DNA of 10,330 nt, from the NCBI GenBank assembly GCA_007127695.1, contig SKYW01000122.1, forward strand, positions 1 through 10,330, given 5' to 3'. Origin of the DNA: Balneolales bacterium. GTDB lineage: Bacteria; Bacteroidota; Rhodothermia; Balneolales; Natronogracilivirgulaceae. Shown in pieces: positions 1-6,519 of the stretch. Positions within the stretch are counted from its first letter, which is position 1. The number at the start of each line of letters is the position of its first letter. The position numbers and the translations under genes are program-made. A model generated the notes under the pieces. It was not told where the DNA came from. It was given only the letters and a program-made list of their open reading frames with translations, and ran no database searches.

Positions 1-63
1 ATACATCCATACACGATTTGCAGTCCTCCTTCGACGAAGTCGTGTTTCACATATACGGAATGC

Positions 64-1050
64 ATGCACATACCGGGATTACACCACATCACCGCAATAT
101 CAGGCGGACCGCAACGGAACTACGATTTTTACACCGACATTCTGGGTCTCCGCCTTGTAAAAAAGACGGTTAACTTCGATGATCCGCAGACATGGCACCT
201 GTATTACGGGGATGAGGCCGGCAGTCCGGGTACACTTCTTACCTTTTTTCCGTTCGAAAACGCTTCACCGGGCCGGGCAGGCACCGGAATGGCCAGCCGC
301 ATCGGATTGGCTGTCCCGGAAGACAGTTTTTCCTGGTGGGTGGACCGGATTTCCGATCGAGTAGAACGTTTTGATCCGCCTGCAGAACGATTCGGATCCC
401 CTGTAATCACCTTTCAGGATCCGGATGGGCTTCTGCTGGAGATCATGCCGCTTCCACGAGTGTCACAGTTGCCTGGATGGTCCCACGGAGACATCCCGCA
501 GGAACACAGCATCCGCTGTTTTGCGAATACCACATTACTGTTGGATGATGGTGCTGAGACGGCCAGGCTTCTCCAGGTCATGGGTTACGAACCGCTTGAA
601 AAAGATGGGGTGTTCCAGAGATTTGCCGTCAAAGGTGCTCCCGCTCCCGGTGGAAGTGACGGCTCAGATCAGGGAGGTCATCCCGTATCGGCGCCCTATG
701 TCGATTTGCACATTCAGAAAACAACCGTTGGACGTATGGGCCGTGGTACGATCCACCATGTGGCATTCCGTGCAGAGAATGAAGAGGGGCAGTTGAAATG
801 GCGCGAAGCGTTGGCCAAAGCCGGACTGCGTCCGACTCAGGTAGTAGACCGCCAGTATTTCAACTCCATCTATTTTCACGAACCGGGCGGTGTGCTGTTT
901 GAGCTTGCCACCGATCCGCCGGGCATGCTCATCGATGAAGACAAAAAATCGCTGGGGACCGGGATCAAACTGCCCCCCTGGTTTGAAGAAAACAGACAAT
1001 GGATTGAGGAGCGTTTGCCGGAACTGAAGACGAAACCAAATACTTACTGA
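64..1050 (+). CDS. mhqO: Ring-cleaving dioxygenase, glyoxalase/VOC superfamily (MhqO-like)
   Basis: Predicted 328-residue cytosolic, metal-dependent ring-cleaving dioxygenase built from paired vicinal-oxygen-chelate modules. In the MhqO family these proteins are linked to removal of hydroquinones and quinones. The N-terminal module opens with GLHHITA (His7/His8) and ends near LLLEIM (about residue 126). The C-terminal module has TIHHVAFR (His231/His232) and the SIYFHEPGG...FELATDPPG signature (Glu280); one His from each pair and Glu280 are the likely metal ligands. A Gly/Ser/Asp-rich stretch at about residues 191-210, just before the second module, looks longer than usual. ATG 64 has only a weak GGAA upstream; the overlapping ATG at 60 is out of frame. 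The gene lies 18 bases before an MhqD-like hydrolase, the partner expected for this family. The family call is strong. The natural substrate cannot be read from sequence. Confidence 0.9.
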   Translation: MHIPGLHHITAISGGPQRNYDFYTDILGLRLVKKTVNFDDPQTWHLYYGDEAGSPGTLLTFFPFENASPGRAGTGMASRIGLAVPEDSFSWWVDRISDRVERFDPPAERFGSPVITFQDPDGLLLEIMPLPRVSQLPGWSHGDIPQEHSIRCFANTTLLLDDGAETARLLQVMGYEPLEKDGVFQRFAVKGAPAPGGSDGSDQGGHPVSAPYVDLHIQKTTVGRMGRGTIHHVAFRAENEEGQLKWREALAKAGLRPTQVVDRQYFNSIYFHEPGGVLFELATDPPGMLIDEDKKSLGTGIKLPPWFEENRQWIEERLPELKTKPNTY

Positions 1051-1068
1051 CTTTATTCTGACTTTATC

Positions 1069-1725
1069 ATGATTTTCGACAAGACAACCCGTCCACACGA
1101 GGGACAGCCCGTCATTGAAAAGGGCAAAGCGCTTAAGGAAGCCAAAGCCGCGGTAATTATTGTCCACGGGCGGGGAGCTACAGCCGAAAGTATTCTAACG
1201 ATGGCCGATGAAATCGACCGCTCGGACGTTTCCTGGCTGGCACCCCAGGCTGCCAATTACACCTGGTACCCCTACTCCTTTCTGGCGCCTTTGGAGCAGA
1301 ACGAACCCGGACTCAGCTCCGCAATTGCGTTGCTTTCAGAGGTGGTTGCCAAGGTTGAGGAGGCTGGAATCCCGAAAAACAAAATCGTGTTGGCCGGTTT
1401 TTCCCAGGGAGCCTGCCTGTCGTTGGAGTTTGCGGCCCGAAATCCTGCAAGATATGGCGGTGTGGTAGCGCTCAGCGGTGGCGTAATCGGTCCGGAACTG
1501 GACAACGAACGTTACCAGGGAGATATGGAACAAACCCCGGTGTTTCTGGGATGCAGTGATTATGACCATCACATACCGGAAGAGCGTGTCCATGAATCGG
1601 CGGATTTGTTTGAACGCCTTGGGGCACGTGTCACCAAAAAGATCTACACCGGCCTTGGGCACACCGTCAATGACGATGAGCTGAATCATTTCCGGGATAT
1701 TTTGGATGAGGTCCTTGCCGGGTAG
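1069..1725 (+). CDS. mhqD: Alpha/beta hydrolase, carboxylesterase/phospholipase family (MhqD-like)
   Basis: Predicted 218-residue cytosolic serine hydrolase of the small carboxylesterase/lysophospholipase group, of normal length for that group. The HGRGA oxyanion-loop motif is at residues 33-37, the nucleophile elbow GFSQGA at 110-115 (Ser112), the acid in GCSDYDHHIP (Asp164 or Asp166), and the catalytic His in GLGHTV (His198). No signal peptide is visible. It starts 18 bases after the ring-cleaving dioxygenase, and such pairs occur in the mhq quinone-resistance regulon of Bacillus; the hydrolase is thought to act on products related to ring cleavage, but its exact substrate is not established. 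The start is preceded by a near-perfect 11-base tandem duplication (1047-1068) and no Shine-Dalgarno. Fold and catalytic triad are secure; the detoxification role is inferred from the neighbour. Confidence 0.87.
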   Translation: MIFDKTTRPHEGQPVIEKGKALKEAKAAVIIVHGRGATAESILTMADEIDRSDVSWLAPQAANYTWYPYSFLAPLEQNEPGLSSAIALLSEVVAKVEEAGIPKNKIVLAGFSQGACLSLEFAARNPARYGGVVALSGGVIGPELDNERYQGDMEQTPVFLGCSDYDHHIPEERVHESADLFERLGARVTKKIYTGLGHTVNDDELNHFRDILDEVLAG

Positions 1726-1796
1726 CAACCAGAAACAGGAAAACTGACACCTGACGCGGAAAGCCAGACACCAGACACTTTCAAATCCCACTCGCC

Positions 1797-3644
1797 ATGA
1801 CTGTTGCCGAACTCTTTGTACAATGCCTTGAAAAGGAAGGAGTCACCCACATTTTTGGAGTCCCGGGCGAGGAGAATGAAGGCCTGCTGTTTGCCCTGGA
1901 GGAATCATCCATCACCTTCGTTCCGTGCCGGCATGAGCAGGGTGCTGCATTTATCGCAAATGTGCACGGGCGGTTGACGGGCAAGGCGGGCGTGTGCCTG
2001 GCGACACTTGGTCCCGGAGCTACGAATCTCATCACCGGGGTGGCTGATGCCAATCTTGACAAGGCACCGCTGGTAGCCATTACGGCACAGGGTGGACTCG
2101 ATCGCCTGCACCACGAAAGCCACCAGAAAATCGACATCGTAAACATGTTCCGGACGATCACCAAGTGGAACGGATCGGTCACGTCACCGGAGGTGGTCGC
2201 CGAAATGGTGTGCAAGGCATTCCGTGAAGCCGAACAGGAAAAGCCCGGTGCAACGCACATAGAGCTTTCCGAGGATGTAGCGGACACGAAAGTGGATGAT
2301 ACATTTGCACCCATGGAGCCTAAACGTCCGCGCCGTCCGGCTTCGGATTACAAGGCGATCCGGCAGGCGGTGGATCTGATCGGGGCGTCGCGGCGGCCGC
2401 TTGTCCTGGCCGGCAACGGGGCCATCAGGAAACTGGCAAGCAAACATCTCACCGAGTTCGTAGAGCGGCACCGTGTTCCGGTGGCTTCGACGTTCATGGG
2501 CAAGGGTGCGCTATCTGATCGTTCTGAATTGTCGCTGGGTGCCATTGGGCTCGGGTTCCGGGACTATGTGGCTGAGGCGTTTGACGAGGCGGACCTCATT
2601 ATCGCCGTCGGTTACGACATTGCCGAGTATCCGCCCCAGAAATGGAACCAGGGTAAGCCAAAACGCATTATCCATATCGATTTTGATCCGGCAGAGGTCT
2701 ATTCCGAGTACGATCCCGATGTGGAAGTGGTGGGTGATATATCGGCGGCTCTATGGGAGCTGAACAGGATGCACGCTGACATCGACACCGGGGACACACG
2801 TGGATCCGGCAGCTCTGGCGTCCGGAACACAGCAGCGCCAGGCGATAAGGAGGCCGGGGCCGAGGCCGAATCGGAAACGGAATCGGAATCGGAATCGAAA
2901 TCGGAAACGAAATCGGAAACGAAAGCGGAAACGAAAGCGAAAGCCATGCCTGCCTCGTCCGACGCAAAAAACGGTGAACTTTTCCAGATTATGCAGAAGG
3001 GCTGGTTTGAGTCGATCCGTGACCGCATCCGGTCCGACCATGAATTGTTCCGCCCTGCCCCAGATGAAACGCTGACGGTCCCGACGGCACTCCATATCAT
3101 CCGGAAGGTGATGGCGGATGACGGGTTGCTCATCAGCGATGTCGGCACCCACAAAATGTGGATCGCGCGCAATTTTGCCACCTACTGTCCGAACGGATGC
3201 ATCATCAGCAACGGATTGGCCAGCATGGGAATCGCGTTGCCCGGAGCCATAGCCGCATCCATCAACCAGCCTGACCGGCAGATCGTGGCGGCAATGGGTG
3301 ATGGCGGGTTCCTGATGAACGCACAGGAACTTGAAACGGCCCGGAGATTGGATGTGGCCTTCGTCGCCGTGATATTCAACGATAACGACTACGGCTTAAT
3401 CAGCTGGAAACAGCAGCTTTCGCGGCAGAAATCGGTCAGCACGCGCATCGGCAACCCCGATTTTCCTGCTTTTGCCAACAGTTTCGGTGTGGATGGGCAC
3501 CGGGCCGAAACGGCTGACGAATTTGAGGACCTGCTCAGGTCCTGCTTCGAAAAACGGACGCTGAGCGTGATCGAGGTGCCGGTCCGGACTCACGTGAATG
3601 ACGAGCTGGTGAAACGTCTGGATAAATACTGGAATGTGAAGTGA
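1797..3644 (+). CDS. Thiamine-diphosphate enzyme, acetolactate-synthase-like; candidate 2-oxoglutarate decarboxylase
   Basis: A 615-residue ThDP-dependent enzyme with the standard order: pyrimidine-binding domain (about 1-165), central domain (about 185-325) and pyrophosphate-binding domain (about 425-600). The cofactor-activating Glu is Glu47 in CRHEQGAAF. The Mg/ThDP motif begins at GDGGF (501-505) and ends at Asn528. Automated annotation would say acetolactate synthase large subunit, and parts such as VGYDIAEY and ITKWN do resemble catabolic AlsS. The loop after GVPG reads EEN rather than the AlsS-like AKI, and no regulatory small subunit is adjacent. A succinate-semialdehyde dehydrogenase begins 49 bases downstream. 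That pairing matches cyanobacterial 2-oxoglutarate decarboxylase operons, so decarboxylation of 2-oxoglutarate is a serious alternative. Residues about 326-395 are a linker enlarged by a charged repeat, which explains the excess over the usual 540-560 residues. No Shine-Dalgarno is seen before ATG 1797. The fold is certain; the substrate is not. Confidence 0.85.
   Translation: MTVAELFVQCLEKEGVTHIFGVPGEENEGLLFALEESSITFVPCRHEQGAAFIANVHGRLTGKAGVCLATLGPGATNLITGVADANLDKAPLVAITAQGGLDRLHHESHQKIDIVNMFRTITKWNGSVTSPEVVAEMVCKAFREAEQEKPGATHIELSEDVADTKVDDTFAPMEPKRPRRPASDYKAIRQAVDLIGASRRPLVLAGNGAIRKLASKHLTEFVERHRVPVASTFMGKGALSDRSELSLGAIGLGFRDYVAEAFDEADLIIAVGYDIAEYPPQKWNQGKPKRIIHIDFDPAEVYSEYDPDVEVVGDISAALWELNRMHADIDTGDTRGSGSSGVRNTAAPGDKEAGAEAESETESESESKSETKSETKAETKAKAMPASSDAKNGELFQIMQKGWFESIRDRIRSDHELFRPAPDETLTVPTALHIIRKVMADDGLLISDVGTHKMWIARNFATYCPNGCIISNGLASMGIALPGAIAASINQPDRQIVAAMGDGGFLMNAQELETARRLDVAFVAVIFNDNDYGLISWKQQLSRQKSVSTRIGNPDFPAFANSFGVDGHRAETADEFEDLLRSCFEKRTLSVIEVPVRTHVNDELVKRLDKYWNVK
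2868..2945 (+). repeat. In-frame hexanucleotide repeat inside the ThDP enzyme gene
   Basis: Thirteen contiguous imperfect hexamers of the form RAANCS (for example GAATCG, GAAACG, AAAGCG) fill these 78 bases exactly and stay in frame. They encode residues 358-383, alternating Glu or Lys with Ser, Thr or Ala. GAG/GCC-type codons just upstream (2850-2867) extend the acidic character. The array drifts from Glu-Ser units at the 5' end to Lys-Thr and Lys-Ala units at the 3' end, as expected for slippage followed by point mutation. Because each unit is six bases, gain or loss of units would not shift the frame. Confidence 0.93.
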
Positions 3645-3684
3645 AGGAGCCAGCCATCCAGAAATCAAACGGAACCAAAAAAAA

Positions 3685-3690
3685 GAGGAG
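3685..3690 (+). promoter_or_regulatory. Strong ribosome binding site for the semialdehyde dehydrogenase
   Basis: GAGGAG lies 3 bases before ATG 3694, behind a run of A residues (3677-3684). It fixes the start and stands out because most other genes in the window lack a recognisable Shine-Dalgarno. Confidence 0.75.
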
Positions 3691-3693
3691 ACC

Positions 3694-5061
3694 ATGAGTC
3701 TGAAAGCAATCAACCCGGCCGACGGATCCACTATCAGCAATTATGATCAATTGACCAAGGAACAAATGTGGGATGTCCTGGAGCGCAGCCACCAGACGTG
3801 GCTTACGTGGCGGACCACCACATTCGATGAGCGCAGCCGGCTCATGAAACGCGCTGCCGCACTGCTTCGGGAGCGCGCGGATAAATACGGCAGGATGATG
3901 ACCCGGGAGATGGGCAAGACGCTGAAATCGGCTGTGGGAGAAGTGGAAAAATGTGCCTGGGTGTGTGACTATTATGCTGAAAACGCGGAGAAATTCTTGG
4001 CCGAAGAGCCGGTGGAAACCGATGCTTCCGAAAGCTTCATCACCTACAATCCACTGGGTGTAATCCTGGCCGTTATGCCCTGGAATTTTCCGTTCTGGCA
4101 GGTCTTCCGTTTTGCGGCGCCGGCACTCATGGCGGGCAACACCGGCCTGCTCAAGCACGCGAGCAACGTACCGGGTTCGGCCTTGGCCATCGAAGAGGTG
4201 TTCCGCGATGCCGGTTTCCCGGAGGATGCCTTCCGATCGCTGCTCATAAAAACCTCATGGGTGGATGAGCTGCTCGGCCATCAACACATCAAGGCGGCCA
4301 CGCTGACGGGCAGCGGTCCGGCCGGAAGCGCCGTGGCTTCCAAAGCGGGTGAAATGCTCAAGAAGACCGTACTCGAACTCGGTGGCAGCGACCCCTACAT
4401 CGTGCTGGAGGATGCGGATCTTGACGCGGCCGCATCCACCTGCGTTACCAGCCGGCTCATCAATGGCGGTCAGAGTTGCATTGCGGCTAAACGGTTCATT
4501 GTAATCGAATCGGTACTGGAATCCTTCACCGAAAAGTTTTTGGAGGGAATGAAAGCGGCACGGATGGGGGACCCGATGGATGAGGAGGTGGCGCTCGGAC
4601 CGATGGCGCGGGAGGATCTGCGCGACGAACTCCACGAGCAGGTGCAGAAATCGGTGTCCGATGGCGCTGAATGCGTCCTTGGCGGGGAAATCCCGGATCG
4701 CAAAGGGTCCTGGTATCCGCCCACGGTACTCACCGGAGTGAAGCCGGGGATGACCGCATTTGACGAGGAACTTTTCGGGCCCGTTGCCGCCATCATCTCC
4801 GCCCGGGATGAAAAAGAGGCGGTTGCGCTGGCCAACAACTCGGTCTTCGGACTCGGAGCGGCTGTTTTCACCGGGGATGTGGCCCGCGGCCGGCGTATTG
4901 CCGCAGAGGAGCTGGAGGCAGGTTCATGCTTTGTCAACGAACTTGTCAAATCCGATCCGCGCCTGCCCTTCGGCGGCATCAAAACCAGCGGTTATGGCCG
5001 GGAATTGTCGTATCTTGGAATTCGTGAGTTCACGAATATCAAGACTGTGTATGTTGCCTGA
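3694..5061 (+). CDS. sad: Succinate-semialdehyde dehydrogenase, NAD(P)-dependent (Sad/YneI type)
   Basis: A 455-residue cytosolic aldehyde dehydrogenase, complete and of normal length for the short Sad/YneI type. It oxidises succinate semialdehyde to succinate with NAD(P). Visible family signatures are PWNFPFWQV (129-137, Asn131), the cofactor-loop Lys154 in LLKHASN, the general base Glu228 in LELGGSDP, the nucleophile Cys262 in GGQSCIAAKRF, and the C-terminal PFGGIKTSGYGREL (425-438). The motifs LELGGSDP, LGPMAR and DELHEQV match what I recall of E. coli Sad more closely than GabD. It lies 49 bases after the ThDP enzyme and has its own strong ribosome binding site; agmatine deiminase follows after 41 bases. 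The semialdehyde could come from 2-oxoglutarate via the upstream enzyme, from GABA/putrescine, or from aromatic ring breakdown. Family confidence is high; preference for NAD or NADP cannot be decided by eye. Confidence 0.92.
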   Translation: MSLKAINPADGSTISNYDQLTKEQMWDVLERSHQTWLTWRTTTFDERSRLMKRAAALLRERADKYGRMMTREMGKTLKSAVGEVEKCAWVCDYYAENAEKFLAEEPVETDASESFITYNPLGVILAVMPWNFPFWQVFRFAAPALMAGNTGLLKHASNVPGSALAIEEVFRDAGFPEDAFRSLLIKTSWVDELLGHQHIKAATLTGSGPAGSAVASKAGEMLKKTVLELGGSDPYIVLEDADLDAAASTCVTSRLINGGQSCIAAKRFIVIESVLESFTEKFLEGMKAARMGDPMDEEVALGPMAREDLRDELHEQVQKSVSDGAECVLGGEIPDRKGSWYPPTVLTGVKPGMTAFDEELFGPVAAIISARDEKEAVALANNSVFGLGAAVFTGDVARGRRIAAEELEAGSCFVNELVKSDPRLPFGGIKTSGYGRELSYLGIREFTNIKTVYVA

Positions 5062-5102
5062 GGCAGCACACAACCCAGACAAACCGTATCACCAGAACAG
5101 TA

Positions 5103-6299
5103 ATGCCGTCGCACCGCTACCGGATGCCCCCAGAGTGGGCAACCCACGAAATGACCCTGATGACCTGGCCGGACAATCGGGAAACCTGGCCGGGAGATCG
5201 CCTGAACCGTGCGGAACACGTCTATGCCGACATTCTTGAAGCGCTGACGCCGCACGAAAAGGTACTGCTGCTTGTGGCCAACGAAGATGCCCAGCAGGCC
5301 GCCGCATCCATGATCCAGAACCGGAACATCAGCTGGGACCGAGTGCGCCTGGTCCGGATGCCGACCAACGACGTATGGATCCGTGATTACGGTCCCATCA
5401 CCCTGCTCAGGGAACGGCGCGCAGACAATGCGGGGAAAAAAGCAGCAGCTCAGGCAGATGCGTCCGAAAAATCCGGCGATGAGCGGATCCCGGAGGACAG
5501 CGATGTGCAAAATGCATCCGGAAACAGGGAGGATGATGCGCGCAGGAGTGAAAAAATACGGGATATGGTCATGTGCGACTGGGGATATAACGCCTGGGGC
5601 GGCAAGTATCCGCCATTCGATGACGACAACGCGGTCCCGGTCAGACTTGCGGAGCTGCTGGACTATCCGGTGGTTTCACCGGGAATGATCCTGGAGGGCG
5701 GTTCCATCGAGGTCAACGGTGCGGGATTCCTGCTCACAACCGAATCCGTCCTGCTCAACCCCAACCGCAATCCGGGAATGAGCAAATTCCAGATCGAGAA
5801 AAATCTGCGAAAATATCTGGGGGTGGATAAGATTCTCTGGCTCAAACGCGGCTTGCGCGGCGACGACACCGACGGGCATATCGACGATCTGGCCCGGTTT
5901 GCCGGGCCGCAGACTATCGTCACATCGGTCAGCGACGATCCATCCGACCCCAATTACGAAGTGCTGCGGGAAAACCGGGGAATTCTGACGAAATCCGCCG
6001 ATTGCAAAGGGGTGCCGTTTGAGGTGATTGAGCTGCCGCTTCCCGCCACCCGCATCAATGATCCCACTGTGGACGGATCGGAATACGTCCCGGCAAGCTA
6101 TGCAAACTTCTACATTGCCAATGGCTGCGTGCTGGTCCCGCTGTACGACAAACGCTACGACGACCAGGTCCTGAAGCTGTTCCGCCGGTTGTTCCCGGAC
6201 AGGAGCATCAAGGGGATTCCGTGCAACGACCTGGTGTGGGGACAGGGTTCCATACACTGCATCACCCAGCAGGTTCCAAAACTGAGAGAACGCGGGTGA
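5103..6299 (+). CDS. aguA: Agmatine deiminase (agmatine iminohydrolase), peptidylarginine-deiminase family
   Basis: A 398-residue cytosolic enzyme predicted to hydrolyse agmatine to N-carbamoylputrescine and ammonia, the first step from agmatine towards putrescine. The pentein-fold signatures occur in order: NDVWIRDYGP (89-98), CDWGYNAWGGKYPPFDDD (158-175), ILEGGSIEVNG (196-206), GDDTDGHIDDLARF (253-266, with His259 and Asp261), and QGSIHCITQQ (381-390) with nucleophile Cys386. Residues about 104-152 form a hydrophilic insert rich in Asp, Glu, Lys, Ala and Arg, between two core motifs that are normally close together. It accounts for the roughly 50-residue excess over the usual size of about 350. 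The expected partner N-carbamoylputrescine amidase is not in the window. ATG 5103 is chosen because it gives the usual RMPPEW N-terminus; no clear Shine-Dalgarno is seen. The 220-base spacer afterwards probably marks the end of this gene group. Confidence 0.92.
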   Translation: MPSHRYRMPPEWATHEMTLMTWPDNRETWPGDRLNRAEHVYADILEALTPHEKVLLLVANEDAQQAAASMIQNRNISWDRVRLVRMPTNDVWIRDYGPITLLRERRADNAGKKAAAQADASEKSGDERIPEDSDVQNASGNREDDARRSEKIRDMVMCDWGYNAWGGKYPPFDDDNAVPVRLAELLDYPVVSPGMILEGGSIEVNGAGFLLTTESVLLNPNRNPGMSKFQIEKNLRKYLGVDKILWLKRGLRGDDTDGHIDDLARFAGPQTIVTSVSDDPSDPNYEVLRENRGILTKSADCKGVPFEVIELPLPATRINDPTVDGSEYVPASYANFYIANGCVLVPLYDKRYDDQVLKLFRRLFPDRSIKGIPCNDLVWGQGSIHCITQQVPKLRERG

Positions 6300-6519
6300 T
6301 CTTCCGGACAATGTTTTTGGTTGCAAATCGTCGTATCATATGTTGTTTTTGTCATTAATCCCAATATTCGTTTTTTGTTGTCACAAATCGAAAAATTTCA
6401 AGAAATCAGATAGAAATTCCATATGAAATGCCCATGACGGCAACCAACGACTCACAGGGGTATGATTATTACCGTCATGGATATTGCATGTGACCTATTG
6501 AAACAAAAATTTTAAACAG
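6300..6519 (+). other. AT-rich intergenic region before the rhodanese lipoprotein gene
   Basis: This is the longest non-coding stretch in the window and is clearly richer in A and T than the flanking genes. It contains degenerate GTTTTTnG-type motifs followed by CAAATCG near 6313-6330 and 6370-6390, and the inverted repeat listed separately. No intrinsic terminator (GC stem followed by a T run) for the upstream gene and no convincing -35/-10 pair could be assigned. Small frames here, such as an ATG at 6340 giving about 28 residues, look like chance. A promoter for the downstream gene is likely here, but only by position. Confidence 0.5.
6432..6480. repeat. 9-bp perfect inverted repeat upstream of the rhodanese gene
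   Basis: CCATGACGG (6432-6440) is matched by CCGTCATGG (6472-6480) across a 31-base spacer. The match extends outward by ATGC (6428-6431) and GCAT (6486-6489) if a 5-base bulge (6481-6485) is allowed. There is no T run after the right arm, so it is unlikely to be a simple terminator. It could be a two-site operator or a long-range stem in the 5' leader of the gene that starts at 6520. Confidence 0.55.

Noticed and set aside
11..45. Short inverted repeat ACACGA/TCGTGT and nested CGAC-GAA-GTCG near the left edge, before the dioxygenase gene
   Set aside because: The 6-bp and 4-bp arms are expected by chance at this length, and the upstream context is cut off, so no operator or terminator can be claimed.
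1741..1796. Degenerate CCAGACA/CTGACAC tandem motifs in the spacer before the ThDP enzyme
   Set aside because: Only a 7-base direct duplication (1764-1777) is exact; too short and irregular to call a CRISPR, iteron or operator array.
2699..3181. Long reverse-strand open frames (also 2751-3152 and 2668-2967), some encoding Phe-Arg or Ile-Pro runs
   Set aside because: They lie opposite the ThDP enzyme and their length and odd composition follow from the hexanucleotide repeat read on the other strand. No domain or ribosome binding site supports them.
6340..6426. Possible 28-residue peptide frame in the AT-rich spacer, with a hydrophobic start and a Cys-Cys pair
   Set aside because: No ribosome binding site, low-complexity T-rich DNA, and overlap with degenerate GTTTTTnG motifs make a chance frame more likely than a small lipoprotein.
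6300..6519. Intrinsic terminator after agmatine deiminase or sigma-70/Bacteroidetes-type promoter before the rhodanese gene
   Set aside because: T-rich runs exist, but no GC-rich stem precedes them, and TTGCAT or TTGTCA boxes have no acceptable -10 element at 16-18 bases.
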